A stretch of DNA of 47,237 bases from Magnetococcales bacterium (GCA_002753515.1 PEAK01000029.1:1-47237), one strand, 5' to 3'; shown: positions 26,673-37,110, numbered from the stretch's first letter. Made by a program: numbers and translations. The notes: generated by a model from the sequence alone, not told the origin.

Positions 26673-27530
26673 TCACTTTCCTGAAGTTGCGGGGACTGCG
26701 GTATCGGGGTTTTCGGGATAGCAACCCAGAATGGTCAAGTTGCTGGTGAAAAAGCCTAATTCCTCCAGGGCCAGTTTGCAATGCGGTTCTTCGGGATGGC
26801 CCTGAAAATCCAGATGAAAATGATAACTCCAATGCTTCCCGGGTATGGGGCGCGATTCCAAGCGGGTCAGGTTGACACCGTTGGTGGCGAAACCTCCCAA
26901 ACATTTGTAAAGTGCCGCCGGGATGTTTCGCACCTCAAAAAACAGGCTGGTCTTGTGGGGCTGGTGACTGTCGGTGAGCAGCTTTTCCCGGGATATAACC
27001 AAAAAACGGGTGGTATTCATGGTGTTTTCCTGGATACCCCGCATCAACACCTTCAACCCGTACAACTCGGCGCACAATTCCGAAGCAATCGCCGCCTCGT
27101 GAATATCCTGACGCATCATCAAGTCCTGGGCCGCCCCGGCGGTATCATATACCGAATTGCGGTTCCAACCCCGCTTGCGGATAAACGCCCGGCATTGTGC
27201 CAATGCCTGCGGATGCGACGCAACGGTTTGAATGTCTTCTATCGTGGCTTCCTTCAATCCCAGCAGGCAATGGCTGACCTTGAGGTAGTATTCCCCAACT
27301 ATGTAGAGATGATGCGCTGCCAAAAGGTCGTAGCTGTCACTGATACCCCCGGCCATGCTGTTTTCCACTGGCACCATGCCCCAATCCACCTGCCCCTCCT
27401 CCACCATGGAAAACACATCCTCAAAAGTTTTGCATGGTATGAACGACTCCCCCGGAAAACGTTCCCGGCACGCCTGTTCACTGTAGGCCCCCGGCATCCC
27501 TTGAAAAGCAATCTGACGTTTCTTATTCAC
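26673..27530 (-). CDS. pheA: Prephenate dehydratase
   Basis: A 285-residue prephenate dehydratase (phenylalanine pathway) with C-terminal ACT regulatory domain. The N-terminal domain begins IAFQGMPGAYSEQACRE and includes VPVENSMAGGISDSYDLL and the catalytic NTTRFLVIS. The ACT domain contains LESRPIPGKHWSYHFHLDF, the phenylalanine-binding ESR motif. No chorismate mutase domain is fused at the N-terminus. The frame is open from a GTG at 27569, but GTG at 27530 has GGGAG six bases before it and starts where the family does (VNKKRQIAFQG), so it is preferred. Confidence 0.93.
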   Translation of the reverse strand: MNKKRQIAFQGMPGAYSEQACRERFPGESFIPCKTFEDVFSMVEEGQVDWGMVPVENSMAGGISDSYDLLAAHHLYIVGEYYLKVSHCLLGLKEATIEDIQTVASHPQALAQCRAFIRKRGWNRNSVYDTAGAAQDLMMRQDIHEAAIASELCAELYGLKVLMRGIQENTMNTTRFLVISREKLLTDSHQPHKTSLFFEVRNIPAALYKCLGGFATNGVNLTRLESRPIPGKHWSYHFHLDFQGHPEEPHCKLALEELGFFTSNLTILGCYPENPDTAVPATSGK

Positions 27531-27677
27531 AAAAAACTCCCAATTAACAATGTTGACATCTTTAGCCACAACTTGAAAGATTGAACCTGCTTTGTTACGT
27601 TGACGGTCCAGGTTTTGTTGTCACAGGATGCCTGCTATGACCTGAAAAATAACTCATCCCGCCAAGGATGCCAATGC

Positions 27678-28109
27678 ATGATTCACATAACAAACTGCAA
27701 AGATTTCAAACTTGAACAGTCATGGAAAAGACTCAGGGGGGCTTGTATGTTGCAAGGTTTACCCTTAGAGTCGGCAAACCTGCTCCTCTTCTATGCAGTG
27801 GAATGCGGTCTCAAACATCTCCTTCTTGCAAAACTCGCATCACCCAAATGCCCTGGCGAAGGCTTACTTTACAGCCACAACCTTAAAGCCATTGCCAGTG
27901 ATTTGTGGTCTTCATCAGCCAATGTGCCACGACTGCCACGCAGCATACACCTTAAACTAAAATCAAAAAAACTCATGGAAATAAAAGTGGAAGACATCCA
28001 TTTGGCATGGCGATATGGCCTGTCAATTGATGATGCAGACGAAGGCAAAATGGTTGAATGGTTGCAAAAGGTCAACGATTACATGACCAAAATAGGGAAA
28101 ACACTATGA
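27678..28109 (+). CDS. Small HEPN-like protein, first gene of a two-gene cassette
   Basis: A 143-residue, mostly helical protein. Residues about 35-90 resemble HEPN-domain proteins: SANLLLFYAVECGLKHLLLAK is a typical first helix pair, and LLYSHNLKAIASDL matches the conserved H-x-L region. LAWRYGLSID near the C-terminus resembles the R-Y segment of other HEPN proteins. The canonical RNase motif R-x4-6-H is not evident, so it may be a non-catalytic or divergent member. The frame opens at 27600 but ATG 27678 has AAGGA upstream and begins where helices do. Its stop overlaps the ATG of the next gene (ATGA), which strongly couples the pair. Direct recognition of the family is moderate, not certain. 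Confidence 0.6.
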   Translation: MIHITNCKDFKLEQSWKRLRGACMLQGLPLESANLLLFYAVECGLKHLLLAKLASPKCPGEGLLYSHNLKAIASDLWSSSANVPRLPRSIHLKLKSKKLMEIKVEDIHLAWRYGLSIDDADEGKMVEWLQKVNDYMTKIGKTL

Positions 28110-30928
28110 ATACCCCCGAATTGCTCCTGAACTGGGTGGACGTAGCACGCAAGCTCCTGAGGGAATCCCATCGCCCTGTTACGGAAAATAGCGAGTCGCC
28201 CATTCCGAAAGGAGTTGTTTTCACACGCACCTTTTGGGACCGGTTGCTCGTGGGCGTAGCACCCGATACTGATTTAAATGATGTCTGGAACTGGCTGTCC
28301 AAGCTCTTTGGAGAACGATGGGAAAAAAACCGGTCCCATGATGATAAATCCATCCTCCTGGAGGCCCAAGGCGACTCGCTTCCCCACCTTCCCGTGGAAG
28401 TGGAAGAACTTGATGCAAACGAAGTCCTTGAGTGGCGTCAGGTTCCCTTTCAACCCCGATTCACCCCTCCAAGAACGGCCTATTTCTCCAAAGATGAGAG
28501 CCATCCCCCGAAAAACTTTCCGCCGGACCAACCGCCAGTCCTCGCCTTTCACTCTTTCAAAGGGGGGGTGGGGCGTACCTTATGTACCTTGGCCACCACC
28601 TTGGCCTATACCGCCCATGAAAAAAAAGTTTTGCTGGTGGATGCCGACTTTGAGGCCCCTGGCATCAGTTTTCTCTATGAAACGAGAAACCCCGATCTTG
28701 GTTTCTCTATGGCCGATCTTTTGACCATGCTGCATGCCGATCCAAAACCCAGTGGTGACGATGCCATGGCCAGTGCCAAGATAGGTGTTTTAAGCCAGCA
28801 CTTGGACAACGTCTTTGTCCTCCCCTGCTACAGAGACCTGCGGGACAGCGTCTCATTGGAAATCCGCCCGGAACACTTGATAGCCAGTACTGCCCATCCC
28901 CCTTTCTTTCTGGGCGACATCCTTTCGCGTCTGGGCAAGGAACTTAAGGTTGATGTGGTCATCGTCGATCTGCGTGCCGGACTGTCAGAATTATCAGCCC
29001 CTATCATCTTTGACCCAAGAATCAAACGCATTCTGGTGACCAACGCCTCGGGGCAATCCATTCGCGGCACCCAGCTTGTCATTCAGGAAATCGGCAAAAC
29101 CTTGCAAATCAATCAATGGCCCACCGACAACCTGCCCGCCCTGATTCTCAATCAACTACCGGGCACCATGCTCCCAAATAAAGATGGTTCAGGAGGCAAT
29201 CAATATTTTAGTGACATGCTGGAGAGTATCAACCAAACCTTGGAACAGGCTTTTTCGCAACCATCCGCGATAACGGATGAAGATGGTCAACCGATTACAG
29301 ATGAAGATGGTCAACCGATTCTTGCAGAATGCGCCGAGGAAGGTATTTCCCATACCTTCCTTTCCTACAATGAGCCCCTGGCCTCCCTTTCCGGTAGCTG
29401 GGAAGACGCCTTGAAGACGATCCAACAATCCCTTGTACCACAAAAAATCTGGGACAAGCTGCAACTTTGGCTACCGGCTACCAGCTCTCCTATTACATAC
29501 GCCCTTCCAGAAGCGTCCCTTGATGACAGACGCATCTTATTGCGCGATTTCGCTGGAAAATTCGTATATGCCGACGGGACCTTTGAAGCTACAGACAAGG
29601 ATATCTCTTTCCTTGCCATCCAACCACTAACAAATCTGGCAAAGGATCATACTGCCAAATTACCCATGGTCGTCTCTATCGGTGCCAAGGGTGCCGGAAA
29701 AACCTATGCATTCTTGAACATTGCACGCAGCCGACAATGGCAAGAGTACGTCACCAAGGTAGACCCGAAAATACGTTGCAACTTTAACGCGCCCGTGTTT
29801 CCCCTCCTTTGGAGCAAGAACACCGATCTGGAGGAAATGCAACAACTCTGTCAAGCCTGTCAGCAACAATTGGGATTAACACCATCCTCAGCCCCATTTG
29901 ATTTGCCAAAGGAAGTGAGTCGTTTCAAGGGAAAAGATATCTTTGCATGGCGCGATTTTTGGGCCAACGCCATTGCCCAATCCCTGGGAAAAACGAGTAC
30001 AGAGCAACCATTTGAATCTCTACAGGATCACATTAATCAGCGAAATCAGCACATCGTCATCTTGATGGATGGCCTTGAAGAGACGTTCCCAGAGTTTACC
30101 ACCAATCGTTCTCAGCAACTGGCCTTGCGCGCACTACTCCAGGAGATTCCCAATTGGCTCCGAACGTTACCAGGAGCGCCTATCGGCATCATCGTCTTTG
30201 TCAGGCAAGATATGGTGGCACATGCCATACCGCAAAACCGTGGGCAATTCGTAGATCGTTTCAAAAACTATGCCTTGCGCTGGACATGGGATGAGGCACT
30301 GGAATTGGTAGCGTGGGTATGTGTCAACTCCAGGGCAATAGACAATCTTTGGAAAGATTTTAATACACTGAACGATTCAGAACGAATGGAACGTTTGAGG
30401 CCTCTTTGGGGCATGAAACTGGGAGGGGACGAAACAAACGAAGCCATCGCCAACAACTGGGTGCTGTCCGTTCTTTCCGACCTGCGTGGACGAATCCAGG
30501 GCCGTGACGTGGTGCGTTTCTTGAGTCTTGCAGCCAGGGAATCCGTTAATAACACCAAAACAACAGACCGCTTGCTCGCTCCCACCGCCATGCGACAGGC
30601 GATCAAACCTTGCAGCCAAGAAAAGGTTGTAGAAATTGGACTAGAAAATGAACCTCTTAAAAAGATTTTTTCAAAAATAAAAGAGAAAAGTTCAGGCCCC
30701 TCCAGATTACCAACGCCATGCACCTATAGAGAACTGGCGTCCCGCAAACTTTCCAGGTCGGACGTTGAACTGATGGAGGAAAATGGGGTCATTTTCTTCG
30801 ACGAAAAGAAAAAGGAATACCATTTCCCAGAGATCTTCCGGCATGGCCTTGGTGTTGAATTCGCCGGTTACGGTCGAAAAAAAGTTCTTTCTCTCATTCG
30901 CCAAGTGCGCAATCAAGGGCGCTTTTGA
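28106..30928 (+). CDS. Large protein with ParA-like (KGGVGR) and second P-loop NTPase modules
   Basis: A 940-residue protein. Residues 1-140 are of unknown type, helical. Residues about 145-440 form a ParA/MinD-like NTPase: the deviant Walker A FKGGVGRT (151-158) has Arg where Lys is usual but keeps the signature lysine, followed by KVLLVDADFEAPGISF and VDVVIVDLRAGLSELSAP. Residues about 440-520 link to a second P-loop module: SIGAKGAGKTYAF (Walker A about 526-533), Walker B IVILMDGLEETF at about 650, and arginine-rich C-terminal helices resembling STAND/AAA sensors. It has no recognised effector domain, so the HEPN partner is the likely effector. The stop is followed by an 11-bp perfect inverted repeat. 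KGGVGR-variant ATPases are known from predicted conflict systems. Confidence 0.75.
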   Translation: MNTPELLLNWVDVARKLLRESHRPVTENSESPIPKGVVFTRTFWDRLLVGVAPDTDLNDVWNWLSKLFGERWEKNRSHDDKSILLEAQGDSLPHLPVEVEELDANEVLEWRQVPFQPRFTPPRTAYFSKDESHPPKNFPPDQPPVLAFHSFKGGVGRTLCTLATTLAYTAHEKKVLLVDADFEAPGISFLYETRNPDLGFSMADLLTMLHADPKPSGDDAMASAKIGVLSQHLDNVFVLPCYRDLRDSVSLEIRPEHLIASTAHPPFFLGDILSRLGKELKVDVVIVDLRAGLSELSAPIIFDPRIKRILVTNASGQSIRGTQLVIQEIGKTLQINQWPTDNLPALILNQLPGTMLPNKDGSGGNQYFSDMLESINQTLEQAFSQPSAITDEDGQPITDEDGQPILAECAEEGISHTFLSYNEPLASLSGSWEDALKTIQQSLVPQKIWDKLQLWLPATSSPITYALPEASLDDRRILLRDFAGKFVYADGTFEATDKDISFLAIQPLTNLAKDHTAKLPMVVSIGAKGAGKTYAFLNIARSRQWQEYVTKVDPKIRCNFNAPVFPLLWSKNTDLEEMQQLCQACQQQLGLTPSSAPFDLPKEVSRFKGKDIFAWRDFWANAIAQSLGKTSTEQPFESLQDHINQRNQHIVILMDGLEETFPEFTTNRSQQLALRALLQEIPNWLRTLPGAPIGIIVFVRQDMVAHAIPQNRGQFVDRFKNYALRWTWDEALELVAWVCVNSRAIDNLWKDFNTLNDSERMERLRPLWGMKLGGDETNEAIANNWVLSVLSDLRGRIQGRDVVRFLSLAARESVNNTKTTDRLLAPTAMRQAIKPCSQEKVVEIGLENEPLKKIFSKIKEKSSGPSRLPTPCTYRELASRKLSRSDVELMEENGVIFFDEKKKEYHFPEIFRHGLGVEFAGYGRKKVLSLIRQVRNQGRF
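29270..29317 (+). repeat. Two tandem 24-bp units inside the NTPase gene
   Basis: ITDEDGQP is encoded twice in succession at 29270-29293 and 29294-29317, with three base differences at most. It lies in the linker between the two NTPase modules of the large protein. Confidence 0.9.
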
Positions 30929-30943
30929 AAGCCCGGTATTGTG

Positions 30944-30980
30944 CATGAGGTTTTACACAAAGGACGCGAAAAACCTCATG
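30944..30980. terminator. Perfect 11-bp inverted repeat after the HEPN/NTPase cassette
   Basis: CATGAGGTTTT at 30944-30954 is matched by AAAACCTCATG at 30970-30980. It lies between the ends of two convergent genes and is a likely bidirectional termination structure, though no T-run follows outside the stem. Confidence 0.5.
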
Positions 30981-31001
30981 CCATGGACTCATTAAGATAT
31001 C

Positions 31002-31796
31002 TCAAGACCCAAAGCTTTGCACCAAAAACTGGCGCAACGCCTCCCAGGATTGCTGATCCGCTTCCTTGTTGTAAGCGATGGGTAACTTGAACTCGCGGCC
31101 CAGCGCATCGGCATCGGGATTGGTAAAGCTGTGGGTGGCTCCAGGATAGCTGATCACTTTGAAGTCGGCCCCCGCCCGGGTCATCTCCTCCTTGAATGCT
31201 TCAACCTTGGCCGAAGGCACCATGGGATCGGTCTCCCCGGTCAACACCAAAATTTTCGAGCGGATACCTCCAGGCACCGCTGATTGCATAGGATCCAGGG
31301 AACCATGAAAACTGGCGACCCCTTTGAGATCCACTCCTTGGCGCGCCATGTTGAGGACCACTCCCCCACCAAAGCAATAACCAATGGCGGCTATTTTTGT
31401 TTTCGCCACGTGCGGCTGTTCCCGTAATAGATTCAAGGCTGCCTCAAAGCGCCCTTTGGCGACAGGGAAATTCTGGATTGCCTCCTTGGAAAAAGATTGG
31501 GCCTCATCGGGATGCTTGGCCACCTTACCATCGCCATACATATCCACAGCCAGGGCAACATACCCCATCTCAGCCAACATGGTTGCACGCTTGCGGGTGT
31601 AATCATTGTGGCCCCACCATTCGTGGACCACCAACACCCCGGGTTGCAGCCCGGTTAGGCCCTCATCCCGTGCCAGGTAACCTTTCATGGTAACCCCGCC
31701 GGCGCTGTAGGTGACCTCGTGACCCACCACGGCGGCCAAGGACGATGTCACCCAGAAACATACGGTCAATATAAAGCCCAGGATAATTTTCCTCAT
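31002..31796 (-). CDS. Exported dienelactone hydrolase family protein
   Basis: A 264-residue alpha/beta hydrolase of the dienelactone hydrolase family. A Sec signal peptide occupies residues 1-23 (hydrophobic core after MRKII, ending SSLAAV), so it acts in the periplasm. The catalytic triad is Cys in GYCFGGG, Asp in TGETDPMVP and His in GATHSFTNP, all in proper order. LVVHEWWGHNDYTRKRA is the oxyanion region. The start ATG 31796 has GGAGG six bases upstream, and upstream frames add no family sequence. The natural substrate is not known. The members exported in this way are often called DLH-like. It converges with the NTPase gene. Confidence 0.9.
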   Translation of the reverse strand: MRKIILGFILTVCFWVTSSLAAVVGHEVTYSAGGVTMKGYLARDEGLTGLQPGVLVVHEWWGHNDYTRKRATMLAEMGYVALAVDMYGDGKVAKHPDEAQSFSKEAIQNFPVAKGRFEAALNLLREQPHVAKTKIAAIGYCFGGGVVLNMARQGVDLKGVASFHGSLDPMQSAVPGGIRSKILVLTGETDPMVPSAKVEAFKEEMTRAGADFKVISYPGATHSFTNPDADALGREFKLPIAYNKEADQQSWEALRQFLVQSFGS

Positions 31797-32054
31797 CACT
31801 ACCTCCATTATTGGTGTCCCAAAGAGTGGTTCACAGGCCAGAATCCCTCTATGAGTGGTATGCAATGATAGCTTACCTTTCGGCAAGAGATTTTCAGACC
31901 ATCATACAATAAAATTGTCCCCATTTCCGATGTACTGTTACTCTAATGATAGCCATTTAAGCACCTTTATATTGCACAAAATACACAAACAATATATGTT
32001 TATCATGGTTTATTGCATGGCTTCAATAAAAGTTCCTGCCTTAACATTATCTAT

Positions 32055-32083
32055 TTGCCGGAAATATCCCTTTCTGCTAGAGT
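32055..32083 (+). promoter_or_regulatory. Candidate promoter for the chemoreceptor gene
   Basis: TTGCCG (32055-32060) and TAGAGT (32078-32083) are 17 bases apart, about 75 bases upstream of the ATG. Both hexamers are only moderate matches. The remaining 170 bases back to the divergent gene are AT-rich with nothing else recognised. Confidence 0.3.
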
Positions 32084-32155
32084 TTGAGTGTCATAAGTGA
32101 CGATTTGTAACTGTTATCCACGCCCACAATAAAAACAAACACTCAGGAGTCCATC

Positions 32156-34174
32156 ATGAAGAACCTTAAACTATTGACAAAAATAGGCATGGGATTTGGT
32201 GCTGTCATCATGCTGATTATTATTGTTTCAGTTATTAGTAATATAGGTTTTTCATCGGTAGTCACCCGGGTTACCAACCAAACGATCATCAGGGAAGCCT
32301 ACACCGAAGCCGTCATGGCCTTGCGTGCCGAACGTAACTTTATAGATGATCGGAATGCAAAACATCTGGAAGGTGCCACCAAGGCTATGGAAGCCCTGAA
32401 AAACAAGGCTACCATCGCCCGTGACCAACATTTTAAAAGTCCTGATGATCAGGATAAAATGACCAAGTTAATCAAGGTGGCAGAAGAGTATAGCAAAGAC
32501 TTCACCCTATTGGTGCAGGCCAATACAATAACTGATCAAAAAATTGAGAACATGCGCGGCCTGTCCAAAACACTCCTTGAGTCAATCAATGCTTTGGAAA
32601 TGAACCAGACGGCAAAACTTGTAGCAATGGGGAAAACCATTGCCTCAAACCAAAATCAGGCGGAAATCGAAGAGTTGTTGAAAGCACGTGTCGAGAAGAT
32701 CGATACAGCTTCTGAAATTGCAAAAGATTTTCTCGACGCGCGTATTGGTGAAAAAGAGGTGCTTTTATCTCGCGGTTCGGACGAAAAAGATATCAAACGT
32801 AACCATCTAGGTATTGCCAAAGCCACTGAATTAACTGACAAGTTGCTTGCATCCTTCAAGGATGCCAAAGATATCGAGACGGGTAAGGCAGTCGCCAATG
32901 CCCTCGTAAGTTACAAAAAAGGTTTTGAAGAAGTCCTTGCCAAATTGGTTGAGCAAGACAAGTTGGAAAAAGACATGGTCACCGCCCGTCTTGCAATCAA
33001 AGATTTGGTGGATGAAGTGAGCGATGGCCAAAGCAAAAAATTAGCAGCGGAAATTTCCAGTTCAGAACGCATGATCTTTTTTGGCAGCCTTTTCGGAGTG
33101 GGTTTGGGTCTGTTTCTCGCCTACGTGATCGCCAAAGGCTTGGTCAATTCCATTACCGGATGCATTGGCAATCTGATGGAAATGTCGGAAGGACGCATTG
33201 CCATTCGCTGCGTGACCGAACGGGGTGACGAAATCGGCGACATGTCCAGAGCCATCGACAAAATGGCCGTCAAATTGCGGGAGGTCGTGGAACAAATCAC
33301 GATTGCTTCAGGCAGCGTCACCGATGGTGCCGCACAACTTGCTGATTCCGCCCAAACCTTGTCGCAAGGGGCAACGGAACAAGCCGCCAGCATCGAAGAA
33401 ACCTCCTCCGCCATGGAACAAATGAGTTCCAACATTGCTCAAAATACCGAAAATGCCGAAACGACCGAGAAGATTTCCCGTTCCGCTTCCGAAAACGCCG
33501 CCGAAGGCGGTCAAGCCGTTTCCGAAGCGGTCGGCGCCATGAAAGAAATCGCCAGCAAAATTTCCATCATCGAAGAAATTGCACGGCAAACCAATTTGTT
33601 GGCCCTCAACGCCGCTATCGAAGCCGCCCGAGCCGGTGAACATGGAAAAGGTTTTGCGGTTGTCGCCGCCGAAGTTCGCAAATTGGCAGAACGCAGCCAG
33701 ACTGCCGCCGGTGAAATCAGTCAACTCTCCAACTCCAGTGTCCAAGTGGCGGAACGAGCCGGCCACATCATCAACGAACTCGTCCCCAACATTCAGAGGA
33801 CGGCACAACTGGTGCAGGAGATTGCCTCGGCTTCTCGGGAACAAAGCCAAGGATCGTCGCAAATCAATACCGCCATTTCACAACTGGATCAGGTCATCCA
33901 GCGCAATGCCGGTGCCGCCGAGGAAATGGCCGCTACCGCTGATGAAATGAATGAACAATCCCGAAACCTTGCCAACGCGATTGGATTCTTCGACACCGGG
34001 GCGCGGCCACCAATGGCACATCGAAAAATTTCCACCCCGAAAAGCAAACCCATGGTGGCATCCAAAAGGCAGGACTCCATGAAACTGCCGGCCCCGACTC
34101 ACAAAAAGGGTGGTGCCGACCTGGACATGGGATCATCCCACGCCGCCTCCGATGCCGATTTTGAAACCTTTTAG
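32156..34174 (+). CDS. Methyl-accepting chemotaxis protein
   Basis: A 672-residue chemoreceptor. The first membrane segment is at about residues 9-29, a periplasmic helical sensor of about 275 residues (HBM or 4HB type) follows, then a second segment at about 305-325 and a HAMP domain ([17 protein letters not shown] onward). The cytoplasmic signalling tip reads [20 protein letters not shown]. The C-terminus ends DFETF, fitting the consensus x-[FYW]-x2-[FYW] pentapeptide that tethers CheR. Ligand is unknown. Start ATG with AGGAG eight bases before it. No other chemotaxis gene lies next to it. Confidence 0.96.
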   Translation: MKNLKLLTKIGMGFGAVIMLIIIVSVISNIGFSSVVTRVTNQTIIREAYTEAVMALRAERNFIDDRNAKHLEGATKAMEALKNKATIARDQHFKSPDDQDKMTKLIKVAEEYSKDFTLLVQANTITDQKIENMRGLSKTLLESINALEMNQTAKLVAMGKTIASNQNQAEIEELLKARVEKIDTASEIAKDFLDARIGEKEVLLSRGSDEKDIKRNHLGIAKATELTDKLLASFKDAKDIETGKAVANALVSYKKGFEEVLAKLVEQDKLEKDMVTARLAIKDLVDEVSDGQSKKLAAEISSSERMIFFGSLFGVGLGLFLAYVIAKGLVNSITGCIGNLMEMSEGRIAIRCVTERGDEIGDMSRAIDKMAVKLREVVEQITIASGSVTDGAAQLADSAQTLSQGATEQAASIEETSSAMEQMSSNIAQNTENAETTEKISRSASENAAEGGQAVSEAVGAMKEIASKISIIEEIARQTNLLALNAAIEAARAGEHGKGFAVVAAEVRKLAERSQTAAGEISQLSNSSVQVAERAGHIINELVPNIQRTAQLVQEIASASREQSQGSSQINTAISQLDQVIQRNAGAAEEMAATADEMNEQSRNLANAIGFFDTGARPPMAHRKISTPKSKPMVASKRQDSMKLPAPTHKKGGADLDMGSSHAASDADFETF

Positions 34175-34210
34175 GGGGTGTTGACAGGTTCTTTCTTTAG
34201 AATGGATAGG

Positions 34211-34239
34211 TTCCGGGAAGGGGGCACACCTTCCCGGAA
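34211..34239. terminator. Perfect 11-bp inverted repeat between convergent genes
   Basis: TTCCGGGAAGG (34211-34221) and CCTTCCCGGAA (34229-34239) with a seven-base loop form a very stable hairpin 36 bases after the chemoreceptor stop codon. There is no T-run, but position between convergent genes suggests termination. Confidence 0.6.
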
Positions 34240-34286
34240 AAGCAAGAAACGGGAGACGATTGGGCAAACCCCGATGAAAACGATTC

Positions 34287-35321
34287 TCAAGGCCATGCCG
34301 GTGAACTGGCCTGAATGCAGTTCAGCCACAGATCATTGGCAGCCTCGTTGGGATGGCCTTCACCAGCGACACGCCAGCGATCATCTTTGGGGTCGGGAAC
34401 AGGGCAGTTCAGGCTGGCAATCTGCGAAGACTTGAGAAACCCTAGTAGTTTTTCACGAAAGTTGGGTAACCCCTCCAAGAGCAGGACATGGAAACTGGCT
34501 TTGTACCTGCTGGTGAAATCTGCCATCTGCTTGATAAGTTCCCGTGTTCCCTCCTCGCCCTGTCCGCTACGCCTCCAGGTAATCAGTTCCATGGTAAGGC
34601 TTTCGACAAAACGTGCCAGGGAAAGGTTCTGGCGTAACGGCAGATGAAGATACTGTTCAGGCGCGTGGCGTACCAGGGTACCCGTATTATCCAGACTCAC
34701 GTAAGGCACGAAGAGAGTGCCGCGCTTGGTAAAAGACTCTAAATGAGCCATCCAACTGGCCGGGGCGACGTTACGTACCTGATGGTGTTCAATGATGCCG
34801 TAGATCACATGCACCGGAGGTGGAAGCTTGGGGAGGATCTGTTCCAGGAGGATCAGGGATTGCAACGTACCGAAGCCACTGGTTGCATGGTTGAAGACCT
34901 GGAGACGGGGGTATTTTTCCTGGAGTTTCCAGCCCAAAGTCTGATGGTCGGAAAGTGCCCAGCCAAAAAGGTAAGAACATCCTACCAAAAGCAGGGTTCC
35001 TTCCGGTCGGGCTGGAGCCGATCCCGTATCACGAGCGCCATTTTCCATTATATGGATAGCAATGGGTTGACCCTGTGGGGTGTACGGTGGCAGGACATGG
35101 TGCCCGGGTTTGTTGCGCCAGCCGGTGTCGGGATCAAACACCATCAAGGTGGGTTCGTTAAGATCCAAAATTTGGAAAGATTTGACGTTGACCGGCCAGT
35201 AACCCAACTGTCGCAACAAAAACTCCCCACCCAGAACAAATAGCCCTATGGAAACCAGCAGGGTGACCAAAGAAAACAACAGGCGCTTCTTTGGCGTCAG
35301 GAGATCGGCTTTATGCGTCAC
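34287..35321 (-). CDS. Membrane-anchored SGNH-hydrolase-like protein
   Basis: A 344-residue protein with an N-terminal membrane anchor (about residues 14-34) and a periplasmic SGNH-type domain. Block I reads [11 protein letters not shown] (Gly-x-Ser), the Asn block [11 protein letters not shown] and the last block [13 protein letters not shown] carry the remaining conserved Gly/Asn/His. The preceding Gly is GC instead of GD, so catalytic activity is less certain, but His in GHPN is present. Such proteins hydrolyse or transfer acyl groups, often on polysaccharides. The start GTG at 35321 overlaps the end of msrB by 11 bases, so it is coupled to thiC-msrB. The substrate is not known. Confidence 0.72.
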   Translation of the reverse strand: MTHKADLLTPKKRLLFSLVTLLVSIGLFVLGGEFLLRQLGYWPVNVKSFQILDLNEPTLMVFDPDTGWRNKPGHHVLPPYTPQGQPIAIHIMENGARDTGSAPARPEGTLLLVGCSYLFGWALSDHQTLGWKLQEKYPRLQVFNHATSGFGTLQSLILLEQILPKLPPPVHVIYGIIEHHQVRNVAPASWMAHLESFTKRGTLFVPYVSLDNTGTLVRHAPEQYLHLPLRQNLSLARFVESLTMELITWRRSGQGEEGTRELIKQMADFTSRYKASFHVLLLEGLPNFREKLLGFLKSSQIASLNCPVPDPKDDRWRVAGEGHPNEAANDLWLNCIQASSPAWP

Positions 35322-35715
35322 GGGAATCGGGGTCCAGTTTCAAGGCGACCGAGTTGATGCAATAGCGCAACCCGGTCGGCTTCGGACCATCGGGAAAGAC
35401 GTGACCCAGATGGGCCTCACACCGGGCACACAACACCTCAATGCGCAACATGCCAAAAGAATGGTCTTCACGGGTCGCCAGATGGTCCGATTGGATCGGG
35501 GCATAAAAACTTGGCCAACCACATCCCGAAGCAAATTTGGCCCGGGAGGAAAACAATTCCGCACCACAACAAACACATCGGTAGATCCCCGGGTCATTAC
35601 ATTCATAATATTCGCCGGTGAACGGGGCTTCGGTACCCCGCCGCCGGCAAACCTGAAACTGCTCCGGTGAAAGCTCCTGCATCCATTGGGCATCGGATTT
35701 GGCCATTTTACTCAT
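35311..35715 (-). CDS. msrB: Peptide-methionine (R)-S-oxide reductase
   Basis: A 134-residue MsrB, repairing methionine-R-sulfoxide. Two zinc CxxC pairs (RCVCCGAEL and [12 protein letters not shown]) and the catalytic cysteine in [11 protein letters not shown] are present, with GCGWPSFY between. No signal peptide, so cytoplasmic. ATG 35715 has AGGGGG six bases upstream. It follows thiC after 15 bases on the same strand and overlaps the SGNH gene. Confidence 0.97.
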   Translation of the reverse strand: MSKMAKSDAQWMQELSPEQFQVCRRRGTEAPFTGEYYECNDPGIYRCVCCGAELFSSRAKFASGCGWPSFYAPIQSDHLATREDHSFGMLRIEVLCARCEAHLGHVFPDGPKPTGLRYCINSVALKLDPDSRDA

Positions 35716-35730
35716 GGTCGCCCCCTTGTC

Positions 35731-37110
35731 TCATGCGGCTGGTTCCGGACAAAAATCGGGCAATAATTTTTCCGCCACCCCCCGATATTGGGCGGTCACT
35801 TCCCGCGATAATTTATAGGCGCAAAACCGGGGGCCACACATGGAACAAAATTCCGCATTTTTATGGGCCATTCCCGGCAAGGTTTCGTCGTGGTATTCCC
35901 GGGCACGTTCCGAATCCAAGGCGAGTTCAAACTGCCGATTCCAATCAAAACGGTAGCGCGCCCGGCTCATTTCATCATCCTGGTCACGCGCCCCCGGGCG
36001 GTGCCGGGCGATGTCGGCGGCATGCGCGGCAATTTTGTAGGCAATGATGCCATTGCGCACATCCTCGGCATTGGGCAAACCCAAATGTTCCTTGGGGGTG
36101 ACGTAACACAACATGGAAGCCCCCTTCCAGGCGGCAATCGCACCACCAATGGCCGAAGCGATATGATCATAGCCGGCAGCAATGTCGGTGACCAACGGCC
36201 CCAGGACATAAAACGGTGCCTCGTGACACAATTGCCGTTCCTTCTCCATATTCATCTCAATCTGGTCCATGGGGACGTGCCCGGGTCCTTCGATCATCAC
36301 CTGGACATCCTGTTCCCAGGCGCGTTGGGTCAACTCCCCCAAAATACGCAATTCCGTGAACTGGGCCGCATCGGAAGCATCGTGCAAGGAACCGGGCCTG
36401 AGTCCATCCCCCAGGGAAAGTGTGACATCGTAGCGTTTGCAAATTTCCAGCAATCGGTCAAAATGGACATACAGGGGATTTTCCTGTTCGTGATAGAGCA
36501 TCCACTGCGCCATGAGCGCCCCACCACGCGAAACGATCTTGGTAATGCGCGAGTCTATCAATGGCAATACCTCCAGAACGACACCACAATGGACCGTCAT
36601 GTAATCCACCCCCTGTCGCGCCTGCTCCTCGATCACCCCGAGGATCATGTCGGGAGTCAGGTGACGCACATCGGGCGTCCTTTCGATGACCTCATAAATG
36701 GGGACCGTACCGATGGGAACCGTCGAATGACGCAGGATGCGCTCGCGAATCTGGGGAATGTGCTTGCCGGTGGAAAGATCCATCACCGTATCAGCGCCAT
36801 AGTGGATGGAGAGACGCAACTTTTCCAATTCTTCTTCAAGGCTGGAAGAAATCTGGGAATTGCCAATATTGGCATTGATCTTACAGCGGGCGGCGATGCC
36901 AATACCCAAGGGGTGCAACTCGGGATGTTGCCTATTGGCCGGGATCACCATGCGCCCACGCGCCACTTCCTGACGCACCAGTTCCGGCTCCAACCGCTCC
37001 GACTGGGCCACATGACACATCTCTGGTGTTGTCATCCCTTGTCGGGCATAATGCATCTGGGTAACGTTACCCGTGCGCCCCTTGACCCAGTCGGACCGAA
37101 ATGCAGACAT
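35731..37110 (-). CDS. thiC: Phosphomethylpyrimidine synthase ThiC
   Basis: A 459-residue radical-SAM enzyme that converts aminoimidazole ribotide to HMP-phosphate for thiamine. The [4Fe-4S] motif is CSMCGPRFC (CxxCxxxxC) near the C-terminus, with conserved [20 protein letters not shown] and [14 protein letters not shown] blocks. It is the shorter bacterial class (no long N-terminal extension). The start is ATG 37110 with GGGGAGA seven bases upstream, not the more distant ATG at 37191. I looked for a TPP riboswitch in the 150 bases upstream and found no CUGAGA element. Confidence 0.96.
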   Translation of the reverse strand: MSAFRSDWVKGRTGNVTQMHYARQGMTTPEMCHVAQSERLEPELVRQEVARGRMVIPANRQHPELHPLGIGIAARCKINANIGNSQISSSLEEELEKLRLSIHYGADTVMDLSTGKHIPQIRERILRHSTVPIGTVPIYEVIERTPDVRHLTPDMILGVIEEQARQGVDYMTVHCGVVLEVLPLIDSRITKIVSRGGALMAQWMLYHEQENPLYVHFDRLLEICKRYDVTLSLGDGLRPGSLHDASDAAQFTELRILGELTQRAWEQDVQVMIEGPGHVPMDQIEMNMEKERQLCHEAPFYVLGPLVTDIAAGYDHIASAIGGAIAAWKGASMLCYVTPKEHLGLPNAEDVRNGIIAYKIAAHAADIARHRPGARDQDDEMSRARYRFDWNRQFELALDSERAREYHDETLPGMAHKNAEFCSMCGPRFCAYKLSREVTAQYRGVAEKLLPDFCPEPAA

